From: Clostridiales bacterium
GTDB lineage: Bacteria; Bacillota; Clostridia; Oscillospirales; Oscillospiraceae
DNA: 61,145 nucleotides
Reading direction: 5' to 3'
Assembly (NCBI GenBank): GCA_004554585.1
Contig: SFLH01000013.1
Span: forward strand, 1 to 61,145
The notes beneath the pieces are model-generated. The model saw only the letters and a list, made by a program, of their open reading frames with translations, was not told the DNA's origin and did no database searches. Numbering within the stretch: position 1 is the stretch's first letter; each line of letters starts with the position of its first letter. This document shows, in pieces, positions 51,298 through 59,471 of this stretch. Position numbers and translations under genes: made by a program.

Positions 51298-52125
51298 ATG
51301 GGGATCATCCAATTGGGCCTGTGCCAGATGGCCGTGTGCCGGGACAAGGCAGAAAACCTCCGCCGGGCGGAGGCCGCCCTGGCCCAGGCCGCCCAGCAGG
51401 GGGCCCAGCTGGCCCTGCTGCCGGAGATGTTCAACTGTCCCTACGAAAACCCCTGCTTCCCGGTCTATGGGGAGCCCGCCGGGGGGGAGACCTGGCAGTT
51501 TCTCTCCCGGATGGCCCAGCGGTACCATCTGTATCTGGCCGGAGGCTCCGTGCCCGAGCTGGAGGGGGACAAGGTCTACAACACCTGCTACCTCTTCTCG
51601 CCCCAAGGCCAGGAGCTGGCCCGCCACCGCAAGGTCCACCTGTTTGACATCGACGTGCCCGGCGGCCAGCGCTTCAAGGAGTCGGACACCCTCACCGCCG
51701 GCAATCAAATCACCGTGGTGGACACCCCCCTGGGCAAGCTGGGGCTGGCCATCTGCTTTGACATCCGCTTTGGGGAGCTGTTCCGGGTGATGGGCCAGCA
51801 GGGCGCCCAGCTGGTCCTGGTGCCCGCCGCCTTCAACATGACCACGGGGCCCGTCCACTGGGACCTGGCCTTCCGGTCCCGGGCGGTGGACAATCAGTTC
51901 TTTGTGGCCGGGTGCTCCCCGGCCCGGGATGAGACCGCCTCCTACGTGGCCTACGGCCACTCCCTGGTGTGCAACCCCTGGGGGACCATTCTCCAGCAGC
52001 TGGGCCACCAGCCCGGTGTGTGCGTGACAGCGGTCGACCTGGACGACGTGGCCAAATACCGGGGCCAGATTCCCATCCTCTCCGGCCGGCGCACCGATCT
52101 GTATGAGACCATCCAAAAAACCTGA
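51298..52125 (+). CDS. Carbon-nitrogen hydrolase, omega-amidase (Nit2) type
   Basis: A 275-residue nitrilase-superfamily amidase. The catalytic triad is E43 (LPEMF), K112 (HRKVHLFD) and C153 (AICFDIRF), at the same residue numbers as in the mammalian omega-amidase NIT2. That enzyme cleaves alpha-ketoglutaramate and alpha-ketosuccinamate left by glutamine and asparagine transaminases. FDIDVPGG and RSRAVDNQFF also fit. The ATG follows AAAGGAG. The next gene is 45 bp downstream, but I see no functional link. Other amide substrates remain possible. Confidence 0.88.
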   Translation: MGIIQLGLCQMAVCRDKAENLRRAEAALAQAAQQGAQLALLPEMFNCPYENPCFPVYGEPAGGETWQFLSRMAQRYHLYLAGGSVPELEGDKVYNTCYLFSPQGQELARHRKVHLFDIDVPGGQRFKESDTLTAGNQITVVDTPLGKLGLAICFDIRFGELFRVMGQQGAQLVLVPAAFNMTTGPVHWDLAFRSRAVDNQFFVAGCSPARDETASYVAYGHSLVCNPWGTILQQLGHQPGVCVTAVDLDDVAKYRGQIPILSGRRTDLYETIQKT

Positions 52126-52170
52126 CTCCCCTGCTGCCTCCGCCCCATAGAAAAAGAAAGGGATGCTGCC

Positions 52171-52740
52171 ATGTACGTGTACAACCAAACCTATTTCAAC
52201 TACTCCGCCGGCGTCCTGGGCATCCTGGCCCTGGCCGTGGCCCTGACCGCTCTGCTGATGCTGCTGGTGCTGCCCAAGGAAAAGGATGGCCGCCTGCCCT
52301 CCTTCTTCCAGATGCTCTATGACCTGTTCACCCCCAAGGTCCTGGTCATTGAAAAGCTCCTGCAGGTCCTGTATGTCTTTCTCACCTGCCTGACGGTGCT
52401 CTATGGCATTGTGGTCTTTTTCAGCGGCTTCTTCACCGGCATCGGCAACCTGGTGCTGGGCCTGCTGGTGCTGGCGGTGGGCCCCGTGCTGCTGCGGGTG
52501 TTCTACGAGCTGATCCTGCTGCTGGTGATGCAGGTGAAAAACGTGCGGGAGATCAACCAAAAGCTCTCCGCCGCCCCGCCCCGCGCCCGGCCCGCCGCCC
52601 CGGAAGAGCCCCCCGCTCCGCCGGCCCCGCCGGTCTCCCACGAGAAAGCCCCCATGGCCCACTGCCCCAACTGCGGCACCTGGTACCGCCAGGGGCTGGA
52701 TTGCTGCCCCCTGTGCGGCGCCCCCGCCCCGGAGGACTGA
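52171..52740 (+). CDS. Membrane protein with C-terminal zinc ribbon
   Basis: A 189-residue protein with three hydrophobic segments (VLGILALAVALTALLMLLVLP; VLYVFLTCLTVLYGIVVFFSG; IGNLVLGLLVLAVGPVLLRVFYELILLLVM), a proline/alanine-rich linker (about 135-165) and a C-terminal zinc ribbon (CPNCG ... CCPLCG). The architecture is that of DUF4282-like membrane proteins. The role is unknown. It is convergent with another membrane/zinc-ribbon gene at 52941. Confidence 0.7.
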   Translation: MYVYNQTYFNYSAGVLGILALAVALTALLMLLVLPKEKDGRLPSFFQMLYDLFTPKVLVIEKLLQVLYVFLTCLTVLYGIVVFFSGFFTGIGNLVLGLLVLAVGPVLLRVFYELILLLVMQVKNVREINQKLSAAPPRARPAAPEEPPAPPAPPVSHEKAPMAHCPNCGTWYRQGLDCCPLCGAPAPED

Positions 52741-52757
52741 ACCCATCCCGCAAAAAC

Positions 52758-52802
52758 AACCGCCCCCCGACGCCTTGTCTGGTCCGTCGGGGGGCGGTTT
52801 TT
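52758..52802 (+). terminator. Terminator of the zinc-ribbon membrane protein gene
   Basis: 15-bp perfect stem (52758-52772 with 52785-52799), 12-base loop, T-run, 18 bp after the stop. Confidence 0.85.
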
Positions 52803-52940
52803 CTGTGGTGATTTTGGGGAAGGGCCGCCTTCCTCTGGGGCCTGACCGCCGGGGACAGCCCGGTGGTTCCCAGGGGCAGAACCGAACCCGCGTCCGGGGG
52901 GTACGCTGACCCAGGCGGCCCGTCTCATCGTCCGTCCCGC

Positions 52941-53327
52941 TTACGAGCGCGTCTCAAACCGGGCCGAACAGCTGCGGCAGGTGATCTCGATCTTGCCCAG
53001 GCCCCGGGGCACCCGCATGGACTGGCCGCAGGTGGGGCACTTGAAGTAGTAGTACTCCTTGTCGGCCTGCAGGGTCCGCCGGCGGCGGAACCAGCGAAAG
53101 ACCGCCTGGAACAGGGCCAGAAAGCGGGCGTTCTCCATCTGCCGCTTCTCTTGGTTCCTGGACAGCAGCCGCAGGAGCAGATAGACCAGGGCCACGGCGG
53201 CGGGGATGAGCAGGGGCAGGAAGAAGCGCCCCAGGGCGGCAAAGAGGAGAAACAGGAGAAACCAAAACAGGCTGTAGAGATCAAAGCCCGGATGGCGCTG
53301 CCAAAAATTCTTGTCGGACCGAGCCAA
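52941..53327 (-). CDS. Small membrane protein with C-terminal zinc ribbon
   Basis: A 128-residue protein: two adjacent hydrophobic stretches (LYSLFWFLLFLLFAALGRFFLPLLIPAA... to about residue 45), an arginine-rich stretch (FRWFRRRR), and a zinc ribbon (CPTCG ... CRSC). The start is a TTG at 53327, chosen because GGGAGGTGAT lies just before it; no good ATG exists. Function unknown; perhaps a sensor or assembly factor at the membrane. birA lies upstream on the same strand. Confidence 0.65.
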   Translation of the reverse strand: MARSDKNFWQRHPGFDLYSLFWFLLFLLFAALGRFFLPLLIPAAVALVYLLLRLLSRNQEKRQMENARFLALFQAVFRWFRRRRTLQADKEYYYFKCPTCGQSMRVPRGLGKIEITCRSCSARFETRS

Positions 53328-53405
53328 AGGATCACCTCCCGATGACAAACAGGATAACAGTCTGCCCGCTCCACGCGGGCAAACTCCGCCGCGGGGGCAG
53401 GGCAC

Positions 53406-54383
53406 TCACGGCTGGGCCGGCCGCACCCGCACCTCCCCGGAGGACAGGGTGTGGATGGTGCCGTCGGCCTCCCGCACCCGCAGGGAGAAGTCCTGCTCCA
53501 GGTCCAGGGCAAAGGCGGTGCGGGTCTTGTCCCCCTCTAGCACGGTGATCTCCCGGCCCAGGACCAGGGAGCGGCGGCGGTACTCCTCAAAGAAGGGCCG
53601 CTGGGCCAGGTGGGGATAGAAGGAGAAGAAGTGGTTGACGATGGCCCCCGCCATCTGGCTGCGGGCCTCCAGCCCCTGGGGGCGGGCGGCAAAGACCGCC
53701 CCGGCCTCGGGCAGGTCCGGGGGGAAGCCCCCCTCCGGCGGGAAGAGATTCACGCCGATGCCCACGATGGCGTACTGCAGTCCCCCGCTCTCCAGGTCCA
53801 GAGCCCCCTCGGTGAGGATGCCGCAGACCTTTTTCCCCCGGCAGAACAGGTCGTTGACCCACTTGATCTGGGCGGGCACCCCGGCGCACTCCTCGATGGC
53901 CAGGGCCACCGAGGCCGCCGCGCAGGTGGTCAGCAGCAGGGCGTCCCGGGCCGCCAGGTCCGGGCGCAGCAGGATGCTCAGGTAAAGCCCCGTGTCTGCG
54001 GGGGAGAAGAACCGGTGGTCCCGCCGGCCCCGGCCCTGGGTCTGGGCGGTGGCCACCACAATGTGACCCTCAGCCGCCCCCTCCTCCGCCCGCTGGCGCA
54101 GCAGGGTGTTGGTGGAGGTCACCTGGTCGTGAACCTCCACGGTCAGCCCGGGCACGGTGAGGTAGCGGGCGATGCTCTGGGGGGAGAGGATGGCGCTCTC
54201 CGGGGCCAGGCAGTAGCCCCGGTTGGGCACGGCCTGGATGGGGTAGCCCTTCTCCCGCAGCTGGCCGATGGCCTTCCACACCGCGTTGCGGCTGACCTGG
54301 AGGCTCTGGGCCAGGGCCTGGCCGGAGAGATAGGTCCCCCGCTCCGCTTCCAGGGCGGCCAGGACACGGTCTTTCACTTGCAT
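53406..54383 (-). CDS. birA: Biotin operon repressor / biotin-protein ligase
   Basis: A 325-residue two-domain BirA. The N-terminal winged helix (LSGQALAQSLQVSRNAVWKAIGQLREKGY) binds DNA. The ligase core has GRGRRDHRFFSP (biotinyl-AMP loop), TGLYLSILLRP and IKWVNDLF, and a small C-terminal domain follows (LVLGREITVLEGD). It attaches biotin to carboxylases and represses biotin genes when biotin is plentiful. bioY lies 12 bp upstream in the same direction, so ligase and importer are co-expressed. Confidence 0.95.
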   Translation of the reverse strand: MQVKDRVLAALEAERGTYLSGQALAQSLQVSRNAVWKAIGQLREKGYPIQAVPNRGYCLAPESAILSPQSIARYLTVPGLTVEVHDQVTSTNTLLRQRAEEGAAEGHIVVATAQTQGRGRRDHRFFSPADTGLYLSILLRPDLAARDALLLTTCAAASVALAIEECAGVPAQIKWVNDLFCRGKKVCGILTEGALDLESGGLQYAIVGIGVNLFPPEGGFPPDLPEAGAVFAARPQGLEARSQMAGAIVNHFFSFYPHLAQRPFFEEYRRRSLVLGREITVLEGDKTRTAFALDLEQDFSLRVREADGTIHTLSSGEVRVRPAQP

Positions 54384-54395
54384 GGGATCAGCTCC

Positions 54396-54959
54396 TTACG
54401 GTTGCAGATGGGCGGGCAGGTGGGGCCCCACCCGGCGCACCAGCACCAGGGCCAGGCCGAGTTTGATCAGGTCCGGCACCACATAGGGCAGCACGCACAG
54501 GGTCAGGGCGGCGGCCAGGGTGGTCCCGTTTCCGCCGGCGTACACCGCCAGAAACCAGACGGTGCCCAGGGCATAGCAGGCGGCCAGCCCCAGCACCATG
54601 GCCAGGGCCATGATGGGGGCAGCGGTCCCCCACCGGGCCGTCACCGCCCAGTAGACCAGGGCGGAGGCCAGAAAGCCCAACAAAAAGCCCCCTGTGGGCC
54701 CCAGCAGGGCCCCCGGTCCGGCGCCGAAGCCCGAAAACACCGGCAGGCCCACCAGCCCCAGCAGGAGATAGACGGCCACCGTCAGGCTCCCCCGCCGCCC
54801 GCCCAGCAGGCCCAGGGCGGCGAAGATGCCGAAGTTTTGCATGGTAAAGGGAACAGGCCCTAGGGGTATGGTAATCCAAGCGCACAACGCCAGCACGGCA
54901 GCCATGAGGGCCACAAAGGCCATACCGCGGACGTCAGCGCGGGAAGAGGGAGCGGACAT
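54396..54959 (-). CDS. bioY: Biotin transporter BioY
   Basis: A 187-residue membrane S-component of an ECF-type biotin importer. About six helices; typical BioY blocks include AALMAAVLALCAWITIPLGPVPFTMQNFGIF, VYLLLGLVGLPVFSGFGAG and LLGPTGGFLLGF. The start is the ATG at 54959 after GGGAGG. It forms a biotin uptake-and-use pair with birA. Confidence 0.95.
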   Translation of the reverse strand: MSAPSSRADVRGMAFVALMAAVLALCAWITIPLGPVPFTMQNFGIFAALGLLGGRRGSLTVAVYLLLGLVGLPVFSGFGAGPGALLGPTGGFLLGFLASALVYWAVTARWGTAAPIMALAMVLGLAACYALGTVWFLAVYAGGNGTTLAAALTLCVLPYVVPDLIKLGLALVLVRRVGPHLPAHLQP

Positions 54960-55002
54960 GAGAAAAACCTCCCGGGAAAGGATATCCGGAGATCTGGCGG
55001 GC

Positions 55003-55506
55003 TCACGGCTTGCTGCGCAGTTTGTCCATGTGGTTGAGCACCGCCTGGGCGCACTGGCCGGTGAAAAAGCCGGTGATGATCCCCGCCAGCAGCAGGACAG
55101 GGGCATACCAGGCCATGGCAACCGTGCCCGAGACCCAGATGGCCACCGCCAGCTGGCCGGCGTTGTGGCCCAGGGCGCCGAAGATGCTCAGAAGCCAGAT
55201 CTGGTTGCGGCCCATGTGGGGCTTGAGCAGGGCCATAATCAGCCAGCACAGCACCCCGCCGGCCATACTGTACAGCATACCCATCACGTTGCCAATGATG
55301 AGGTTGCCCAGCACGATGCGCACCACGAGGATGGCCCCGGCTTCCTTCCACCCCAGGGTCCAGATGGCAAAGAGGGTGATGACGTTGGCCACCCCCAGCT
55401 TCACGCCGGGGATGGCGATGGGAAGGGGGATCTGGGCCTCGATGAGAAAGACAATCATGGAAATGGCCGTCAGCAGGGCCATGGTGGTGAGTTTTCTGAT
55501 GTTCAT
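55003..55506 (-). CDS. Gx transporter family membrane protein
   Basis: A 167-residue membrane protein of the Gx-transporter / heptaprenyl-diphosphate-synthase-component-I-like family. Features: LIEAQIPLPIAIPGVKLGVANVITLFAI, RIVLGNLIIGN, LYSMAGGVLCWLIMALL, FGALGHNAGQL. Such S-component-like proteins usually follow a NusG-domain-II protein, as here: the upstream stop and this start overlap as TAATG. Substrate unknown; it is not shown to make prenyl diphosphates. Confidence 0.85.
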   Translation of the reverse strand: MNIRKLTTMALLTAISMIVFLIEAQIPLPIAIPGVKLGVANVITLFAIWTLGWKEAGAILVVRIVLGNLIIGNVMGMLYSMAGGVLCWLIMALLKPHMGRNQIWLLSIFGALGHNAGQLAVAIWVSGTVAMAWYAPVLLLAGIITGFFTGQCAQAVLNHMDKLRSKP

Positions 55507-55883
55507 TACGACACTCCGTCCAACTGGGATGTATCTTCGCCGGCGATGACCTCCACGATCAGGCCGTTGGGCAGGCAGGCGATGGGGTCGGCAGTCTGGT
55601 TGGTGGCTCCTTTGCGCACGCAGATCTGGTCGGGGCAGTCAGCCTCGGACACCCGCACGGTGCCGTCCTGGATGACCACCACGTTGTAGCCGCCGTGGTC
55701 GCTCTCATAGCGCAGGGTGCGGGGCTCGTCCAGGGGGTACAGCCCCACCTGCTGGCCGTCCTGGGTGATGCGTACCATGGCCCCGGGCTGGCGGTGCAAA
55801 GCGAGAAACACCAGGCCCGCCACGCAGACCGCCGCGATCACCCCCAGGATGATCAGCCAGAATTTGAGAGGACGCTGGGTCAT
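55506..55883 (-). CDS. NusG domain II-containing membrane-anchored protein
   Basis: A 125-residue protein: one N-terminal transmembrane helix (FWLIILGVIAAVCVAGLVFLAL), then a NusG domain II-type beta domain (MVRITQDGQQVGLYPLDE, YNVVVIQDGTVRVSEADCPDQICVRKG). The DCPDQIC motif is typical. It would face outside the membrane. It is translationally coupled to the Gx transporter gene. The ATG follows CGGAGGTAG. Confidence 0.88.
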   Translation of the reverse strand: MTQRPLKFWLIILGVIAAVCVAGLVFLALHRQPGAMVRITQDGQQVGLYPLDEPRTLRYESDHGGYNVVVIQDGTVRVSEADCPDQICVRKGATNQTADPIACLPNGLIVEVIAGEDTSQLDGVS

Positions 55884-55990
55884 AGGACTACCTCCGAAAA
55901 AAACGCGTTGGGATACCGATATCTTACTGCATTCCCCCCAGAATAGCAAGCCTTTTCCCCCCGCCGCCGGCGCCGGGGCGGGAATGACCC

Positions 55991-56019
55991 TTGACAAAGG
56001 GGGCAAAATACGGTATGAT
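55991..56019 (+). promoter_or_regulatory. Promoter of the Mn riboswitch/P-type ATPase gene
   Basis: TTGACA (55991-55996), 17-bp spacer, TATGAT (56014-56019), directly before the riboswitch. Confidence 0.85.
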
Positions 56020-56027
56020 GCCCCGTA

Positions 56028-56126
56028 GAAAAAAGGGAGTAGCTGGCACGAGCAATCGTGCAGCCGCGGCGTCAATACACGGGCAGCAGGTGCCCCGCTT
56101 CGGCTTGAAATGGCGAGACTTTTGGA
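56028..56126 (+). promoter_or_regulatory. yybP-ykoY (Mn2+) riboswitch
   Basis: The two most conserved blocks are present in order: GGGAGTAGC at the 5' side and CTTGAAATGGCGAGACTTTT at the 3' side, with CGTCAATACACGG and GTGCCCCGCTT between. This RNA senses Mn2+ and switches on manganese-export or tolerance genes. A short hairpin (56128-56145) and a GGGCAA/TTGCCC stem with a T-run (56146-56173) follow as the probable switch region. Identified by eye. Confidence 0.82.
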
Positions 56127-56205
56127 TCAACACAGGGGTGTGTTGGGCAAAAGGGCTCGTCTTTTTTGTTGCCCCGCCCCACGGAGAAGAAAGGACGAAA
56201 ACAGC

Positions 56206-58803
56206 ATGAAAACACCCGATCAAATCTGGCAGGCGTCCGGCCAGGCCCTCCTTTCCGCCCTGGAAAGCAGGCCGGAGGGGCTGGACAGCAGCCAGGCCCG
56301 CACCCGCCTGGAGACCTTCGGCCCCAACGAGCTGCGGGAGGGCGGCAAGAAGAGCACCCTGCGCATTTTCCTGGAGCAGTTCACGGATTTCCTGGTGCTC
56401 ATCCTCATCGCTGCGGCGGTGATCTCGGCGGTCACGGGGAACGTGGAGAGCGCCGTGGTCATCCTGGCGGTGATCACCATGAACGCCGTGCTGGGCACGG
56501 TGCAGACGGTGAAGGCCGCCGCCTCCCTGGACAGCTTGAAACAGATGTCCGCCCCCACGGCCAAGGTCCTGCGGGACGGCAAAATCGTCCAGATCCCCGG
56601 CCGGGAAGTGGTACCCGGCGACATCGTGGTGCTGGAGGCCGGCGACGCCGTCTGCGCCGACGGCCGCCTGCTGGAATGCGCCAGCCTGAAAACCGCCGAG
56701 AGCGCCCTGACCGGCGAGAGCCTGCCGGTGGAAAAGACCGTGGAGCCCATCCCTGGGGAGGTCCCCCTGGGGGACCGGACCAACATGGTCTTCTCGGGCA
56801 CCTTCGTCACCTACGGCCGGGGCCGCTTCCTGGTCACCCACACGGGCATGGACACGGAGATGGGCAAGATCGCCGCCCTGCTCAAGTCCACCTCGGAGAA
56901 AAAGACCCCCCTCCAGGTGAGCCTGGACCAGTTTGGCAAAAAGCTCTCCATCGCCATTTTGGCTCTCTGCGCCGTGCTCTTTGCCGTCAGCGTCTTCCTG
57001 CGGGACGAGAACATCATGAACGCCTTCCTCTTCGCCATCGCCCTGGCGGTGGCGGCCATCCCGGAGGCCCTGAGCTCCATCGTCACCATCGTGCTGTCCT
57101 TCGGCACCCGCAAGATGGCCAAGGAGCACGCCATCATCCGCAAGCTCCAGGCGGTGGAGGGTCTGGGCAGCGTCTCGGTCATCTGCTCGGACAAGACGGG
57201 CACCCTCACCCAGAACAAGATGACCGTGCGCCAGCTCTATGTGGCCGGGCGGGTCATCCCCGCCGACCAGGCCGACTTCAACGACCCCGTCCAGGAGCCC
57301 CTGCTCCGGGCGGCCCTGCTGTGCAGCGACGCCACCGTCAACGAGAAGGGGGAGATTGGCGACCCCACCGAGACCGCCCTGGTCCGGCTGGGGGAGGACT
57401 TTGGCTTTGACGAGCTGAACGTGCGTAACCGCTGGCCCCGGCTGAGCGAACTCCCCTTCGACTCCGACCGCAAGCTCATGTCCACCGTCCACCAGTTCTC
57501 CGGCGGCTACATGCTGGTGACCAAGGGGGCCGTGGACGTGATGCTGGACCGGACCGTCCTGGGCCCCGGGGAGCGGGAGGAGATCGAGCGGGTCAACCAG
57601 GAATTCTCCAACCAGGGCCTGCGGGTGCTGGCCTTCGCCTGCCGGCGGCTGGAGGGCACCCAGGTCTCCCTGGCCGACGAGGACACCATGCTCTTTTTGG
57701 GCCTGATCGCCATGATGGACCCCCCCCGGCCGGAGTCCAAGCAGGCCGTGGCCCAATGTATCGCCGCCGGCATCCGGCCCATCATGATCACCGGCGACCA
57801 CGTGGTCACCGCCTCGGCCATCGCCCGGGAGATCGGCATCCTCACTCCCGGCACCAAAGCAGTGGAGGGGGCCGTCATCGAGAAAATGAGCCAGGAGGAA
57901 CTGCAGGACTTCGTCCCCCAGGTCTCCGTCTACGCCCGGGTATCCCCGGAGCATAAGATCCGCATCGTCCGGGCCTGGCAAGAGCGGGGCGCCCTGGTGG
58001 CCATGACCGGTGACGGGGTCAACGACGCCCCCGCCCTGAAGCAGGCCGACATCGGCGTGGCCATGGGCATCACCGGCACCGAGGTGGCCAAGGACGCCGC
58101 CGGCATGGTCCTCACCGACGACAACTTCGCCACCATCGTCCAGGCGGTGAAGAACGGCCGGAACGTCTACGCCAACATCCGCCGGTCCATCCAGTTCCTC
58201 CTGTCGGGGAACTTTGCCGGCATTCTCACCGTTCTCTACGCCTCCCTGCTGGCCCTGCCGGTGCCCTTCGCGGCGGTCCACCTGCTCTTCATCAACCTGC
58301 TCACCGACTCCCTGCCCGCCATCGCCCTGGGCCTGGAGCCCCACACCGACGGGGTGATGAAGGAGAAGCCCCGCCCCCGCAGCGAGGGCATCTTGACGAA
58401 ACCCTTCCTCACCAGCGTGGGCCTGGAGGGCCTGGTGATCGCCGCGGCCACCATCGCCGCCTTCCACTTAGGCCTGAACTACGGCGGCCAGGCGGCAGGA
58501 GCCACCATGGCCTTCTCCACCCTATGTCTCTCCCGGCTCTTCCACGGCTTCAACTGCAAATCCGCCCAGCCGGTGCTCTTCCGCCGGCAGTTCTGGAACA
58601 ACAAGCCCCTGCTGGGGGCCTTCCTGGTGGGCGCCCTGCTGCTCAGCGCCGTGCTGGCCGTCCCTGTGCTCAGCCGCCTGATGGAAGTGGCCGCCCTGCC
58701 CTGGACCCTCACCCTGGCCATCCCGGGCCTTGCCCTGGCCAGCATGCTGGTCATCCAGGCCCTCAAGGCCATCCGCACGGCCCTGATCAAGAAAAAGGAC
58801 TAA
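56206..58803 (+). CDS. P-type cation-transporting ATPase (Mn2+ export predicted)
   Basis: An 865-residue P2-type ATPase. N-terminal cation-ATPase domain (SALESRPEGLDSSQARTRLETFGPNEL), actuator TGES (SALTGESLPVEKT), metal-site helix VAAIPEALSSIVTIVLS, phosphorylated D329 in SDKTGTLTQNK, hinge TGDGVNDAPALK, and a C-terminal membrane block. Sequence alone would say 'Ca2+-ATPase'. The Mn2+ riboswitch in its leader argues for Mn2+ export, as known for riboswitch-controlled YoaB-type pumps. PEAL replaces the PEGL of classical Ca2+ pumps. The ATG follows GAAAGGA. Confidence 0.9.
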   Translation: MKTPDQIWQASGQALLSALESRPEGLDSSQARTRLETFGPNELREGGKKSTLRIFLEQFTDFLVLILIAAAVISAVTGNVESAVVILAVITMNAVLGTVQTVKAAASLDSLKQMSAPTAKVLRDGKIVQIPGREVVPGDIVVLEAGDAVCADGRLLECASLKTAESALTGESLPVEKTVEPIPGEVPLGDRTNMVFSGTFVTYGRGRFLVTHTGMDTEMGKIAALLKSTSEKKTPLQVSLDQFGKKLSIAILALCAVLFAVSVFLRDENIMNAFLFAIALAVAAIPEALSSIVTIVLSFGTRKMAKEHAIIRKLQAVEGLGSVSVICSDKTGTLTQNKMTVRQLYVAGRVIPADQADFNDPVQEPLLRAALLCSDATVNEKGEIGDPTETALVRLGEDFGFDELNVRNRWPRLSELPFDSDRKLMSTVHQFSGGYMLVTKGAVDVMLDRTVLGPGEREEIERVNQEFSNQGLRVLAFACRRLEGTQVSLADEDTMLFLGLIAMMDPPRPESKQAVAQCIAAGIRPIMITGDHVVTASAIAREIGILTPGTKAVEGAVIEKMSQEELQDFVPQVSVYARVSPEHKIRIVRAWQERGALVAMTGDGVNDAPALKQADIGVAMGITGTEVAKDAAGMVLTDDNFATIVQAVKNGRNVYANIRRSIQFLLSGNFAGILTVLYASLLALPVPFAAVHLLFINLLTDSLPAIALGLEPHTDGVMKEKPRPRSEGILTKPFLTSVGLEGLVIAAATIAAFHLGLNYGGQAAGATMAFSTLCLSRLFHGFNCKSAQPVLFRRQFWNNKPLLGAFLVGALLLSAVLAVPVLSRLMEVAALPWTLTLAIPGLALASMLVIQALKAIRTALIKKKD

Positions 58804-58936
58804 GAGGCCCATCCCCAAAGCCTCGCAGCGTTCGCGGCCGCAGCCGCGAAGAAAATTCAATTTATTTTCGGCGGCGGCGTGTCGAATCGGCCGCCAGAGG
58901 CGGACGACCGAGGCACGCAGCGCAGTGTAATCCCCA

Positions 58937-58980
58937 CAAACAAAACAGGCCGGACCATATGGTCCGGCCTGTTTTGTTTG
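58937..58980. terminator. 44-bp perfect palindrome, bidirectional terminator
   Basis: Perfect palindrome centred at 58958/58959 (core GGACCATATGGTCC) ending in CAAACAAAA and TTTTGTTTG. It is shared by the ATPase gene and the convergent Cys-rich gene. Confidence 0.85.
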
Positions 58981-58988
58981 GTTATTGG

Positions 58989-59396
58989 TTAACAGATGCG
59001 GCAGATCTTCGACGCAGAGATCTGGGGCGGGATGCTGGCGGTCATGACGCCGTCGTAGCAAATGCGCAGGCGCTCCCCCACCCGGTAGCAGCTGGCGCAG
59101 GGGGTGTTCACCCGCACCTGCTGGCAGGTGCTCTGGTCGCAGACCAGCAGCCAGCCGTCGTTCACCTCCAGCACCCGGCCCACCAGGGTGGTGGACGAAG
59201 CGGTGGTGGTGTCGTCGCAGCAGCTAGAGGTGGTCTGGCCGCAGCCGGTGCCGGTGGAACCGCAGCCGCTGGAGGACCCCCAGCAGCCGGAGGAACCCCA
59301 GCCCCAAGGCCAGCAGCCGGAGCCATATCCCCAGCAGCAGCAAGGCCAGCAGCATCGATACCCGTACCCGTAACAGCCGGAATAATTGGTACACAT
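58989..59396 (-). CDS. Cysteine/glycine/tryptophan-rich small protein
   Basis: A 135-residue protein with 20 cysteines. Residues 1-60 are low-complexity, made mostly of C, G, S, W and Y (CCWPCCCWGYG; WPWGWG). Residues ~70-135 form a more ordinary small domain (LVGRVLEVNDGWLLVCDQ, VRVNTPCASCYRVGERLRICYDG) that looks like an OB-type or DUF3221-like fold. No signal peptide. Cys-rich proteins of this sort occur in spore coats and as metal-binding proteins; either is a guess. The ATG follows GAGGAGA at a long spacing. rpoN lies upstream, same strand. Confidence 0.65.
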   Translation of the reverse strand: MCTNYSGCYGYGYRCCWPCCCWGYGSGCWPWGWGSSGCWGSSSGCGSTGTGCGQTTSSCCDDTTTASSTTLVGRVLEVNDGWLLVCDQSTCQQVRVNTPCASCYRVGERLRICYDGVMTASIPPQISASKICRIC

Positions 59397-59471
59397 AAGA
59401 CAGAAGTCTCCTCTCGAAATTTTGGGCCCAGGCCAGTCTATGGCCTGCCCTGTCGAAAGGTGACATCTCCC

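Noticed and set aside
56206..58803. Calcium-transporting ATPase as final call
   Set aside because: The family match is broad and the upstream Mn2+ riboswitch is better evidence for the substrate.
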